From the NCBI GenBank assembly GCA_963753685.1, contig CAVWDE010000025.1, positions 1 through 64,000 on the forward strand: 64,000 nucleotides of DNA, read 5' to 3'. The notes below the pieces were generated by a model. That model worked only from the letters and a program-made list of their open reading frames with translations, ran no database searches and was not told the origin of the DNA. Position 1 is the first letter of the stretch. Each line of letters begins with the position of its first letter. The DNA is from DATAOG01 sp963753685 (GTDB lineage: Bacteria; Pseudomonadota; Alphaproteobacteria; Geminicoccales; Geminicoccaceae). This document shows positions 45,530-55,148 of this stretch, in pieces. The translations under genes and the position numbers were made by a program.

Positions 45530-46618
45530 TCAATCCACCTGCGCGGACAGGCGGGTCACCTGCGCCCACCAGGCGTAGCCTTCGTAGACGTGGGCGCCGC
45601 GCCAGATCAGGTCCAGCTTCCTCTCGTCCGGCCGGATGCTCACGGTGTGCAGCCGGCTCTCGAGCTCGCGTTCCCCGTGCCCGAAGTCGAGGCCGATCCG
45701 CGGCGTCTCCCCGGGCAGCGCAAACTGGAGCAGGCCGTCCGGGGTCAGCCCGCGCAGGATCACCTCCTCGTCGCCCGCCAGCGTGCGGAAGATCATGCCC
45801 AACGACGCGCCATTGTTGAAGTGAGCCTCGAAGCTCGGCAGCTTGAATTGCCTGGCGAGCGCAATGTGGTCCGGCGGCAGCAGCCCCATCTGTTCTTCGG
45901 CGGTGACGGTGCCGACCTCGATGAACGCCGGATACGATCCCAGCAGGGCGCAGCGCGGATACCACGTGCGCTGACGCCATCCGAAGCCCTGCGGCAGCGG
46001 CTGCAGGTGCCAGCGCTCCGGCTCCCCGATGACGATCCGCTCGGGCGTGAGCAGATCGTCCGGCGCCTCGATGTTGGGCAGCGCCAGACCGTCGATCACC
46101 TCCTTGACGTTGCGCAGCGCCACCCCCTTGCCCATCGGGTTGCGCGGGTAGTGAAACGGGATCTCCCCGATGCTGGTCCCGTCGCGGCCGCCATAGGCGC
46201 GCTCGTAGCGGATCTCCATCTCGGTGAACGGCTCGGGATCGGAAACGACCGGATCGGCGCTCTCGCGATACTGGCATTCCCGATCGCCGAACACCAACAA
46301 TGACTTCTCCCGGTCGGCGACCTGGACGCTGACGCGCATCGCCGGCGCCGGGTTGCCCTGCGGCGCGTAGGCCTTGCCGATCACCACCACATCGACGGCC
46401 GGTTTGTAGGGCGCCAGTTCATATTCGTATTGCACCGTCGACCACTCGGGATCGCCGTGGTCGTAGTAGTCATCGATCATGCGCAGCTCGTCATCGCGCT
46501 CGCAGCGCACGACTTCACCGCCGTCTCCGATCGCGTAGCTGCGCTTCACCAGCACCGAGACGACCTGCTGCTCGCGCTCGTTCTTCCCCGCCACAATCTC
46601 GACAACACCAGGCGCCAT
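45530..46618 (-). CDS. DUF2169 protein, T6SS effector adaptor/chaperone (copy A)
   Basis: 362 residues from ATG 46618 (MAPGVVEIVAGKN), 23 bases after vgrG. It contains VLVKRSYAIGDGG, VVVIGKAYAPQGNPAPAM, IRYERAYGGRDG, YPRNPMGKGVALRN, LPNIEAPDDLLTPERIVI and HFNNGASLGMIFRTLAGDEE, block for block like copy B. The domain is known in T6SS clusters as an effector-loading adaptor. Two consecutive copies suggest either two clients (PAAR-like and Rhs proteins) or a heterodimer; both are inference. Confidence 0.87.
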   Translation of the reverse strand: MAPGVVEIVAGKNEREQQVVSVLVKRSYAIGDGGEVVRCERDDELRMIDDYYDHGDPEWSTVQYEYELAPYKPAVDVVVIGKAYAPQGNPAPAMRVSVQVADREKSLLVFGDRECQYRESADPVVSDPEPFTEMEIRYERAYGGRDGTSIGEIPFHYPRNPMGKGVALRNVKEVIDGLALPNIEAPDDLLTPERIVIGEPERWHLQPLPQGFGWRQRTWYPRCALLGSYPAFIEVGTVTAEEQMGLLPPDHIALARQFKLPSFEAHFNNGASLGMIFRTLAGDEEVILRGLTPDGLLQFALPGETPRIGLDFGHGERELESRLHTVSIRPDERKLDLIWRGAHVYEGYAWWAQVTRLSAQVD

Positions 46619-46641
46619 CGTCGCGAATCCTTGTGCCGACG

Positions 46642-48642
46642 CTATGGATTCAGCATCACCATGCCACCCTTGACCGTGTTGGTCGACGTGCCGTCGGACA
46701 GCACGATCGCGCCTTTGGTCTGATGCTCGGATTGGGCTTCCGAATGCACGACGCCACCCGTTATGGTCACTTGCTTGGAGCCGTTGACCGTGATGTTGAC
46801 GCCTTCCAGCGAGATGTTGCCATCGCTCGCCATCCACAGCATGCTCGACCCGGTCTGCAGCTGGATGCTGGTGGCAGCATGAATGTAAATGTGCTGCGAA
46901 TCCGCCGAGACGGTGATCGGACCGCTCGTGGATTTGATCGTCAGGGCATTCTTGACGGTGGTGTCCTGCGTGGCGTCGTACTTCTCGGTCAAGGCGGCTT
47001 GCACATGGTAGGCGGCGGTGCCGGTTTTCACATCATGGTTGTAGGTCCCTTTGCTGATCTCAATTTTGGCGTTGTTGGTGATCGTCTCGGTGAAGTCGTT
47101 CTTGACCGTATTCGTCTGATCGTGCTCGACGGTCGTGTTCATGTCGTATTGACCATGGATGGTAATCTTCTCCTTGCTGGTGGTATCGTCCATGGTGATC
47201 TCGTTGTAGCCGCGACCCTTGTGCGTGTTCGACTTGAAGCCGCTGACCACGGCGTTGCCCGGCAGGTCGAACGGCGGCATCGCATTGGCGTTGTAGACCC
47301 GGCCGGTGATGATCGGCGCGTCGGGATCGCCGCCGATGAAGTCGACGATCACCTCCTGCCCGATCCGCGGTATCGTGACCGCGCCGAAGCCAGGGCCCGC
47401 CCAGGCATGCGAGACCCGGATCCAGCACGAGCTGTTCTCGTCGCGCTTGCCTTCGCGGTCCCAATGGAACTGGACCTTGACCCGCCCGTACTTGTCGGTC
47501 CAGAGCTCCTCGCCGGCCGGACCGGTGACCATCGCCGTCTGCGGGCCCTGGACGATCGGCTTGGGCGTGACGCGCCGCGGCCGGAAGGCGACGCTGGTCG
47601 GCATCGCCTCGCAGCTGCACAGATAGAGCTCCTGGTCGCCGGACATGCCGCTGCGGTAGGTCGGCTCCGAGAGCTGGTGGGTGACCTCGAGCAGCAGGTG
47701 CTCGACATTCTGATCCGCGCGCGGATACTGCTCCAGGGTGAAGGTGTAGCCGCTCACCAGGCCGGCCGCGGTGCCGGCGCCGAACGCGCGCTTGTGGCCG
47801 ACCTGCGCGGCCTCGAGGCGAACCCGGGCGATCCGGTCGCCCTCGCCGAGCTCGAGATGCGGGCCCGGGTAGTCATAGATCTCGCCCGCGCTCAAGGCAT
47901 GCGGCATCGGCTGGGCGAGCTTGGCCGCGAGGTCCGCCTTCGGCTTCTCGAAATCGAACGCGGTGTGCACATAGGTGCCCGGCTCGACCACCGAGCGCAC
48001 CTGCCACTCGTAGAGGTGGTCGCGCTCCCGCCGGGCGAGATCGTCGCGCGGGAAGAACGGCACCTCGGCATAGCCCTGGAAGCTCTCGTGCGCCTGCGGC
48101 GAGTCCGCCAGCACCAGGGTGTGCTTGTCCTCCTCGTGCTTGAAGAAGTAACAGATACCCTCGCTCTCCATCAGCCGGTTGACGAAGTCGAAATCGCTCT
48201 CGCGGTACTGCACGCAGTAGACGCGCGGCGCGTATTGCCCGTGGAGGCGGTCCTCGAACTCGGCGATCGGATACTTCTCGAAGATGGCCTTGATGATCTC
48301 GACCACCGTCTGGTTCTGGAAAATCCGGCAGTCGGCGGTGCGGGCGAGGAACCAGATCCAGGGGCGCAGGGTCGCCTGGTAGCGGGCGAACTCGTTCTCG
48401 GTGCCGACGTAGGCGAAGTCGCTGACCAGGCCATGAAAGTAGCGCTTGGCCCCTTCGTCGAGCTCGAACTCGATGGCCACCGGCGTGCCCAGCACGTCCT
48501 CCAGGGCGATCGCCATATCGTCGCTCACCAGGGCGAGCTCGAAGGCGAACGGGCGGCTGATCCCCTCGCTGCCGGTCATCTGATGGAACGTCAGGGCGTC
48601 GCCGAGCGCGGTCGTGACCTTGACTGAGCGTTGCGTGGGCAT
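46642..48642 (-). CDS. vgrG: VgrG spike protein (TssI)
   Basis: 666 residues from ATG 48642. The gp27-like half includes FHQMTGSEGISRPFAFELAL, VCYCVQ-like YCVQYRESDFDFVNRLMESE and GICYFFKHEEDKHTLVL; the OB/gp5 part has DKYGRVKVQFHWDREGKRDE, SCWIRVSHAWAGPGFGA and IPRIGQEVIVDFIGGDPD. The C-terminal beta-helix runs to the end (KGRGYNEITMDDTTSKEKIT, QHIYIHAATSIQLQTG), with no extra toxin domain. The tail after residue ~600 (HTEAQSEHQTKGA-type, ending GGMVMLNP) would seat the PAAR-like protein. First gene of the effector operon read leftwards to 37828. A CRP-like palindrome lies 65-80 bases upstream of its start. Confidence 0.94.
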   Translation of the reverse strand: MPTQRSVKVTTALGDALTFHQMTGSEGISRPFAFELALVSDDMAIALEDVLGTPVAIEFELDEGAKRYFHGLVSDFAYVGTENEFARYQATLRPWIWFLARTADCRIFQNQTVVEIIKAIFEKYPIAEFEDRLHGQYAPRVYCVQYRESDFDFVNRLMESEGICYFFKHEEDKHTLVLADSPQAHESFQGYAEVPFFPRDDLARRERDHLYEWQVRSVVEPGTYVHTAFDFEKPKADLAAKLAQPMPHALSAGEIYDYPGPHLELGEGDRIARVRLEAAQVGHKRAFGAGTAAGLVSGYTFTLEQYPRADQNVEHLLLEVTHQLSEPTYRSGMSGDQELYLCSCEAMPTSVAFRPRRVTPKPIVQGPQTAMVTGPAGEELWTDKYGRVKVQFHWDREGKRDENSSCWIRVSHAWAGPGFGAVTIPRIGQEVIVDFIGGDPDAPIITGRVYNANAMPPFDLPGNAVVSGFKSNTHKGRGYNEITMDDTTSKEKITIHGQYDMNTTVEHDQTNTVKNDFTETITNNAKIEISKGTYNHDVKTGTAAYHVQAALTEKYDATQDTTVKNALTIKSTSGPITVSADSQHIYIHAATSIQLQTGSSMLWMASDGNISLEGVNITVNGSKQVTITGGVVHSEAQSEHQTKGAIVLSDGTSTNTVKGGMVMLNP

Positions 48643-48880
48643 GCGAGCGTCCTCGGGCGAGATGGCTGCGCTGCCGCCAAAGTACGGTGGGCGGAACGCG
48701 ATCAGGTGTGATACAGATCACATTCCCCGTCGCTGGCAAGGGGCTAATCTCGGCTGAGGCAGATCGTTTGGCTGGACACTGCGCCCACCGGGCGAGCCGT
48801 GAGCGGAGCTGGGGCTTGAATTCCGGAATGAGCGCGTCGCGCGCCGCCCGCCACCGGGTCATGACGAACAGGCGCTCCGG
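48643..48880. promoter_or_regulatory. Divergent intergenic region between vgrG and the kinase gene
   Basis: 238 bases shared by the vgrG operon (leftwards) and the PpkA-type gene (rightwards). The one clear element is the CRP-like palindrome at 48707-48722. No convincing protein is encoded; an open frame from 48687 ends inside the kinase start and has no recognisable product. Confidence 0.6.
48707..48722. promoter_or_regulatory. CRP/FNR-family operator-like palindrome
   Basis: The 16 bases TGTGA-TACAGA-TCACA form the exact TGTGA-N6-TCACA consensus of CRP-type regulators. It lies 65 bases before the vgrG start codon and 159 bases before the kinase start, so it could control either. In a 70% GC genome a perfect AT-leaning site in a divergent promoter is unlikely by chance. 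Which CRP/FNR-family protein binds is not known. Confidence 0.65.
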
Positions 48881-50942
48881 ATGAGTCCGGAGAGCACCTT
48901 TGGGCGCTACCGGATCGAGGGCCTGCTCGGCGAGGGCGCCATGGCGCGCGTCTACAAGGCCTACGATGCGCGCCACGACCGCTACGTCGCGCTCAAAATC
49001 CTCAAGGAGGCGTGGCGCGGCGATCGCGAGGTCCTCGACCGCTTCTTCCGCGAAGCGCGCGCCGCCGGCGCCCTCAACCACCCGAACATCGTCATCATCT
49101 ACAACGTCGAGGACGCGCCGGAACCGTTCATCGACATGGAGCTGGTCGAGGGCCCGTCGCTCGCCCGCCTGCTCAAGGAGCGCGGCGGCCTGCCGCCCGC
49201 CCAGGCGGTGGCGACCGCCAAAGCGCTCGCCCTGGCGCTCGACTACGCCCACACCCACGGTCGCGTTCACCGCGACATCAAGCCCAGCAACATCCTGCTC
49301 GCGAGCGATCTTCTGACGCCGAAGCTCACCGACTTCGGCATCGCGGTGATCGATCAGCCGGAGGCGGCGCAGCTCACCCAGCACGGGCAGATGCTGGGCA
49401 CGCCCCGCTACATGTCGCCCGAGCAGATGCGCGGCGAGCGCGCCGACGCCCGCTCGGACCTGTTCTCCCTCGGCGCCACGCTCTACGAAATGCTGACCGG
49501 CCGCTACGCCTTCCCCGGCGAGACCCTGGTGGCCCTCAGCACCCAGATCACGCAGGACCAGCCCCAGCCGGTGAGCCGCCTCGCGCCCGAGACGCCGCCG
49601 CACATCGCGGCCGCGGTCGAGAAGCTGCTCGAGAAGGACCCCGCGCGCCGCTTCCAGTCGGGCCGGGAGCTGCTCGCCGCGCTCGAGGCCGCGCCGGCGC
49701 GGCGGCGCAGCGACGACGGCCCGCAGAGCCGCCGCCGCCGCCGGGTCCCGATCGCCGCGGTGCTCGGCGCGCTCGCCGTGCTGGCGCTCGGCGGCGGCCT
49801 CGCCGCCCTCTACTTCTGGCCGGTGCCGGTGAACCGGCCGCCGGTCGCGAACGATGACCAGGCCACGGTCCAGGCTGGCGAGACGGCGACGATCGATGTG
49901 CTGGCCAACGATTCCGACCCCGACGGCGACCCGCTGCGGGTGGTATCGGCGGAGGTCCTGAACGGCGGCCCCGGCCGGGCCAGCGTCGCCGACAATCGCG
50001 TCCGCTACGAGTCGGCAGGCGGCCTCGCGCAACCGCCGTCAGGCGAGAAGGCGCTTGTGACCGTCGGCTATCAGATCAGCGACAGCTATGGCGCGACCGC
50101 CGGCGCGAAGGTCGAGATCGAGGTGGTCGGCGGCCCCGCGGCGCCCGCCGCCAACCCGCCGCCGGTTGCCGGCCAGGATCAGACCACGACCTCGGCCTCC
50201 GACCCGGTGGTCGTGCTCGTGCAGGAGGCGGCGCAGATGCCCTGCTCCCGGATCGAGGTCGAGGAGGGCACCGACGGGCGGCGTCTGGTCGGCTACGTCG
50301 GCGATGAAGCCGACCGCGCGGCGCTCGGCCGCGCGGGCGCGCGCGCTCGTGGGCGACGCCACGATCCGCTTCGCGCCCGCCATCGGCCCGCTGCCGATGT
50401 GCCGCTTCCTGAAGTTCCTCGATGAGCGGACGCAGCCCCATGTGCCGCGGCTGCTGCAGCTCGTGCCACCGATCGATGGCGCCTGCGCCGCCGGTGCCGG
50501 CTGCTACCGGGGTCTTGCCGACCACCGGCTGGCCGAGGGCGAGCGCCTGGTGCTGGAAATCACCACCCCGGATTTCCCGAGCTACCCCACGGTCGACTAC
50601 TTTACCGCCGGCGGTCAGGTCGCGCATCTCGCGCCGGCGCCGGACGTGAGCAGCCGGATGGTGCCGGCGGAGGCCTACCAGACGCCCCGCCCGGCGGGCA
50701 GCACGTTCTACCTCGGCGACAAGCGCTCGACCCAGCGGCTCGCGTATCCGATTGGCAGCCCGTTCGGCCAGGAGATGATCCTCAGCCTGGCCGCCAGGCG
50801 GCCCCTGTTCGCCGAGGCGCGACCCGTGATCGAGCCGGCCGAGGTCTATCTGGCCGCCCTGAAACAGGCGCTCGACGCGAGCTCCGACGAGCGACCGATC
50901 GCTTCGGTCCTGATTCTCGAGACCGTCGCGAAGGCGCCCTGA
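48881..50942 (+). CDS. ppkA: PpkA-type Ser/Thr protein kinase with cadherin-like and DUF4384-like domains (one frame break)
   Basis: About 686 residues from ATG 48881. The Hanks kinase domain (about residues 9-265) has LLGEGAMARVYKAYD, VALKI, VHRDIKPSNILL (catalytic Asp near 131), LTDFGIAV and GTPRYMSPEQMRGE. A transmembrane helix lies at about 287-312 (VPIAAVLGALAVLALGGGLA). Outside it come a cadherin/VCBS-like repeat (VANDDQATVQAGETATIDVL, ANDSDPDGDPL) and a C-terminal DUF4384-like region (RLAEGERLVLEITTPDFPSY, AAGQ-type GGQVAHLAPAPD). One extra G at 50335-50337 splits the gene between these two. It would phosphorylate the FHA protein and trigger T6SS assembly on envelope signals, opposed by PppA. 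Known PpkA proteins have other extracytoplasmic domains. Confidence 0.88.
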
Positions 50943-51016
50943 GCCGCGCGCGCAAGCGCCGACCCCGGCAGCTCCCGAGCCGCCGGTTCGCCTGATCGGC
51001 GCCAGCGCACGGACAA

Positions 51017-51056
51017 TTGCGCAAGCGGCGACCTGATACTAGAATACTTGAGTATT
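51017..51056 (+). promoter_or_regulatory. Promoter and palindromic operator candidate before the OmpA-like gene
   Basis: A -35-like TTGCGC at 51017-51022 and a -10-like TAGAAT at 51040-51045 are separated by exactly 17 bases. A perfect inverted repeat AATACT-TG-AGTATT (51043-51056) overlaps the -10 and would suit a repressor. The patch is much more AT-rich than the surroundings and sits 27 bases before the ATG at 51083. Confidence 0.5.
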
Positions 51057-51082
51057 GCAACGTAGCCGTGAGGAGTGCCGAC

Positions 51083-51625
51083 ATGCGTAATTGGCTGCAG
51101 CTCGCGCTGGTCTGCCTGCTCGGTGCTATCGGCCTCGCATCCGGGAATCACGCGTTCGCCGGGGCGAAAAACCTGATGCAGGGCATTCCGACGACCGATC
51201 AGCTGGTCGAAGCGCTCTCGCCGCAACCGCAGATGCGCGGGATCACGGTCAAACCGATGACCGACCTCGAAGCGGAGCAGCCCGCCGCGGACCTGGCCGT
51301 CAACTTCGACTTCAACTCCGCCACCCTGACGCCGACGGCGCGCAAGATCCTCGACAACCTGGCGGCGGCGATGACCTCCGACCTCGATGCCTACAAGTTC
51401 GAGCTCGAGGGGCATACCGATGCGAGCGGGTCCGACGCCTACAATCAGGCGCTCTCGGAACGGCGGGCGCAGGCGGTGCGCGAATACCTGGTCGAGCAGC
51501 ATCACGTCCAGCCGCAACGCCTGGAGGCGGTCGGCAAGGGCGAGCGGGACCTCCTCGATCCGGCCAATCCGGATGCCGCCGTCAATCGCCGGGTGCGGGT
51601 GATCAACCTCGGCTCCTCGGGCTGA
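51083..51625 (+). CDS. OmpA-family peptidoglycan-associated protein, secreted
   Basis: 180 residues from ATG 51083 with GAGGAG upstream. Residues 1-26 are a signal peptide (ends GNHAFA). From about residue 72 the OmpA/MotB C-terminal domain is complete: VNFDFNSATLTPTARKILDN, LEGHTDASGSDAYNQALSER, RAQAVREYLVE and VNRRVRVINLG. No lipobox or barrel is present, so it is a small soluble periplasmic peptidoglycan binder. It follows the kinase by 140 bases with its own promoter candidate. It could serve the T6SS (as a TagN/L-like anchor) or be independent. Confidence 0.9.
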   Translation: MRNWLQLALVCLLGAIGLASGNHAFAGAKNLMQGIPTTDQLVEALSPQPQMRGITVKPMTDLEAEQPAADLAVNFDFNSATLTPTARKILDNLAAAMTSDLDAYKFELEGHTDASGSDAYNQALSERRAQAVREYLVEQHHVQPQRLEAVGKGERDLLDPANPDAAVNRRVRVINLGSSG

Positions 51626-51736
51626 GAGCCGAGACCTGGCGACGGCCAGATGCGCCCCATCGCCGGCTGATGTCGAGCCGGCGGCGGGTCGTGCGCGTCG
51701 CCGGCCTTCCTGAGGCGCTGGCGGGGCTTGCCGCCG

Positions 51737-54700
51737 CTACCCGCTCGCCCCGCCCTCGCCGACGTTGACGAACGGTGCCCAGAAGATCGGATGGGCGAAC
51801 AGCAGGCGCCGCCTGCCATCCGGATGCTCGCCGTTCATGACCCGCAGCATCGCCCGGCGGAGCGCTTCGGCACGGCCGATCTTGGGATCCGCCGCGAGCG
51901 CCCGCGCCGAGAACACCGTGAGCGCCGTTGCCGCCTCCGAGGGCACATACCAATGGCTCACCAGCAGCGCCCGCGAGCCGGCGTGGAAAAAGGCGCGCGC
52001 GAGCCCTGAGAGGCCCTCCGCTCCCGGTCGGTCCCCGGCTGCCGTGTTGCAGGCCGACAGGATCACCCAGTCGGCATCGAGATCGAGGCCGGCGACTTCG
52101 CTCGCGGTGAGCAGACCATCGTCTGCGGGGCTCGGCCGGGCCGGCGGCGTCAGCACCAGCGCCGGCTCCGCGAGGCCCGTGAAGTCGCCGGCGAGCAAGC
52201 CGTGCGTGGCAAAGGCAATCACGCGATAGTCGCGCAGGTCGCCCTCGGTGCGGACCGTCGTCTCGGTTGCCTGCGGGCCGAGCCGGACCGCGGCCAGCGG
52301 GTCCTTGGCACCGAACGCGGCGGCCAGCGCCAGGAGCTCGTCCCGGGTCTCCGGCAGCGGCTCCAGGAGCATGAAGGCGCGCGGATCGAGCTCGATGCTC
52401 TGGCGCCAGAACATCTGCGGCGACGCGGCGCGCATCGCGACCCCGCGCTCTTTCGTGCCGCCCTGGTTGGCCTTGCGGAAGTCGGCCGGCAGATTGGGGC
52501 CCAGCACCGGGTCGCCGAAGCCGAGGAAGGGCCGCGGCGCCGGCGACGACCCGGCGCGACGGCGCAGGCCGACCAGGGAGTTGGGCGAGGGCACGGTCGA
52601 AAACGCCAGGGATTTCCCGATGTAGTCGAGCTTCAGGAGGCCGGCGTGGTCGCGATTGCCGGGCGCCGCCTCGGGCTCGCTGCGGAGCAGGATCGTGAAC
52701 GGCAGGCTGCGCATCGCGCCATCGGGAACCACGATCAGATGCTGGACCTGGCCCAGCTCGGCCTCGAACGGCGCCAGCAGACCCAGGTACAGGCGGCGCG
52801 CCGCGCGCACGTCGAAGACCGGCATGTCGTCAAAGGATTTGCCCGGCGCCGGGATCACGCTCGCGCGCAGGGAACGGACCGCCGCCTCCAACTCGGCCGC
52901 CGTCAACGAGGTGCGGGCGTACCGCAAGCCGTCCGGGCGGACCAGGAACAGAAAGCTCGCCTGCTCGCCGGTCACCTGCAGGAGCAGCGCCTCGCCGGGC
53001 CGAAGGGCATGCTCGACGGTCAGGGCATCCACCGGCTTGGGGTTGGTCAGGTCGGCGTAGTCCGGGAACCGGCTCCGGATGGTGTCGTCGAGCGTCCGCA
53101 CCGACGCGGTCAGCTGCTCGAGCGCCGCCCGGAGCTGCTGCTCGTCGTCCTGCCCGAGCGTGTCGCCGGCCATCCGGTCGAGCAGCAGCCGGTCGAGGGC
53201 GCGCCACTGCTCCAGCGCGTGCTCGCGCTCGGCCACCAGGGCGCCCAGCGCCCGCTGGTCGGGCCGCAGCTTGACCGTCGCCTCGGCGAGCGAGGCGGCG
53301 ACCGACGTCAGATGCGGCAGCTGGGCGGCCTCGAACATCTGCTCCAGCAGCTCGTCGCCGCCCGATCGCGAGCGCATGGCATCGCCGATCTCGAGCTGGC
53401 GCTCGATGATGTGGCGGGCGCTGACCACCTCGCCCTGGGCCGCGGCCGACAGGCTTTGCCCGGCCGCGTCGAGCCGGTCACGGACGATCGTGGTCGCGCG
53501 CTGCGCCGCGCTCAGCGCCTCCTCGCCCCGCCCCTGCGCCAGCCGCAGCTGGGCAAGCGCCGAGAGCGCCTTGGCGAGGCCCCAGGGCGTGACCGCGCCG
53601 TCGCGCTCGCGGATCGCGATCGCCCGCGCGAGCGCCGCGTCGGCGTCGGCATAGCGACCCTTGGCGGTATAGATCTCGCCAAGCTCGATCAGCCCGGGCG
53701 GCAGATCCGACGACTGCCCGCCGCGCACCTTGGTGATCAGCGCGGTCGCGCGCTCGAAATCAGCCGCCGCCTCGTCGGTCCGCCCCTGCTTGCGCAGCGC
53801 GTAGCCGAGCGACGAGAAGCCGTAGCCGCGCCGCAGATCCCAGTCGCCGGGCGCGCGGTCATAGGCCGCGAGCGCGGCGCGGGCTTCGGGTTCCGCCCGC
53901 CCGGGCTCGCCGCGCTCGGTCAGCATGGCCGCGAGCTCGACCCGGGTCGCGGCGGCCGAGGGATCGCCGGCGCCGAAATCGGCTGTAAAGATCTCGAGCG
54001 CCCGCCGATAGAGCTGCTCGGCTTCGTCGTACTGGCCAAGGCCATGATAGATCAGCGCCAGGCTGTGCAGCGTGCGCGCGACCGCAGGGTGCCGTGGGCC
54101 GACCGCGGCCTGGTAGAGCCCGAGGGCCTGGCGGTAGACCGGCTCGGCCTCGACGAACTGGCCGCGCAGAAAGTCCACGAAGCCGAGATTGTAGAGCACG
54201 GAGGCGATCAACGCCCGGTTTGCCTGGCCATCGGCGCCGAGCCGCTGCCGCGCGTTTTGGAGGAGCGAGTGCGCCTCGTCGAGCTTGGACTCGAGGATCG
54301 CTGCCCGCGCCAGCGTGATCTCGGTCTCCGCGAGCGGCACCGGCCCGGCGCCCTGCCGCTCGAGAATCCCGCGCGCCTGCCCCACGGTGGTGCGCGCGTC
54401 AGCGGCCCGTTCCAGCGCAATCTCTGCGCCGGCCAGATCGAGCAGCGCGCTCGCATAAGCGATGCTCGCAGCGCCGTCGAGCTGCTTGCGGGTGGCCGCG
54501 GCGCGCTTGAAATAGGCGAGCGCCTCTTCGCGCCGGGACAACTCCGCATAGGCGATCGCGAGATTGCGCGCCGTCGCTGCCGTCTCTGCGCGGTCTGCCC
54601 CGAGCTGGGCGAGGAAGATCTCATAGGTGTTCTTGTACAAAGGCTCGGCTTTGACGTACTCGCCCCGCGCCCCATAGACGGTGGCAAGGTTGCCGGCGAG

Positions 54701-55114
54701 GGTGGCGTATTCCACCGAGCCGGGCTTGGCCCGCTCGATCGTCGCCACCGCGCGCCGCCCGTAGTCCAGGGCATCGTCCAGCCGATTGAGACGAAGGTGG
54801 AGGGTGGCGAGATCATCGAGAATGAAGGCGACGTAGGCGTGGTCCGGGCCGAACTCCCGCTGGGCCAGATCGAGCGCCTGCCGCTCGACGTCGATCGCGT
54901 CCTTCAGGTTACCCGCAGCGGCCAGCGCGCGCGCCTTCTGCGCCTGATCGAGCGCCGGCGAGCTGGCAGCGATCTGCCAGAACCAGCCCTGGGCCAGCGC
55001 GGGACTCGGAGCACCGACGGGCAACGCGGCCGCCGGCGCGCCGGCGCGCACCACCAGGAAAACCGCGCCGAGCGCAGCGAGACCGGCCCTCATCGCCATC
55101 CGAACCGGGGCCAT
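51737..55114 (-). CDS. Secreted TPR-CHAT domain protein (caspase-like peptidase)
   Basis: 1125 residues from ATG 55114 (GGAGG 5 bases upstream). A hydrophobic N-terminus (residues 7-30, ends APAAA) is a signal peptide. Tetratricopeptide repeats fill about residues 50-560 (FGPDHAYVAFILDDLATLHL, RLNRLDDALDYGRRAVATIE), a helical region follows, and the CHAT domain occupies the last ~330 residues. The catalytic dyad is predicted as His971 (AFATHGLLAG) and Cys1022 (ILSACNTAAG). CHAT is a caspase-family peptidase fold. Last gene of a three-gene reverse operon, 34 bases after the FecR/TbpB-like gene, so that protein or another surface component is a plausible substrate. Unbroken frame, unlike its neighbour. 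Confidence 0.9.
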   Translation of the reverse strand: MAPVRMAMRAGLAALGAVFLVVRAGAPAAALPVGAPSPALAQGWFWQIAASSPALDQAQKARALAAAGNLKDAIDVERQALDLAQREFGPDHAYVAFILDDLATLHLRLNRLDDALDYGRRAVATIERAKPGSVEYATLAGNLATVYGARGEYVKAEPLYKNTYEIFLAQLGADRAETAATARNLAIAYAELSRREEALAYFKRAAATRKQLDGAASIAYASALLDLAGAEIALERAADARTTVGQARGILERQGAGPVPLAETEITLARAAILESKLDEAHSLLQNARQRLGADGQANRALIASVLYNLGFVDFLRGQFVEAEPVYRQALGLYQAAVGPRHPAVARTLHSLALIYHGLGQYDEAEQLYRRALEIFTADFGAGDPSAAATRVELAAMLTERGEPGRAEPEARAALAAYDRAPGDWDLRRGYGFSSLGYALRKQGRTDEAAADFERATALITKVRGGQSSDLPPGLIELGEIYTAKGRYADADAALARAIAIRERDGAVTPWGLAKALSALAQLRLAQGRGEEALSAAQRATTIVRDRLDAAGQSLSAAAQGEVVSARHIIERQLEIGDAMRSRSGGDELLEQMFEAAQLPHLTSVAASLAEATVKLRPDQRALGALVAEREHALEQWRALDRLLLDRMAGDTLGQDDEQQLRAALEQLTASVRTLDDTIRSRFPDYADLTNPKPVDALTVEHALRPGEALLLQVTGEQASFLFLVRPDGLRYARTSLTAAELEAAVRSLRASVIPAPGKSFDDMPVFDVRAARRLYLGLLAPFEAELGQVQHLIVVPDGAMRSLPFTILLRSEPEAAPGNRDHAGLLKLDYIGKSLAFSTVPSPNSLVGLRRRAGSSPAPRPFLGFGDPVLGPNLPADFRKANQGGTKERGVAMRAASPQMFWRQSIELDPRAFMLLEPLPETRDELLALAAAFGAKDPLAAVRLGPQATETTVRTEGDLRDYRVIAFATHGLLAGDFTGLAEPALVLTPPARPSPADDGLLTASEVAGLDLDADWVILSACNTAAGDRPGAEGLSGLARAFFHAGSRALLVSHWYVPSEAATALTVFSARALAADPKIGRAEALRRAMLRVMNGEHPDGRRRLLFAHPIFWAPFVNVGEGGASG

Positions 55115-55148
55115 GGCCTCCGCCGGCCCGGGCGGGCGCGCCGAACCC

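Noticed and set aside
48687..48884. 65-codon open frame between vgrG and the kinase
   Set aside because: Covers the CRP-like site, no recognisable product, no ribosome-binding site.
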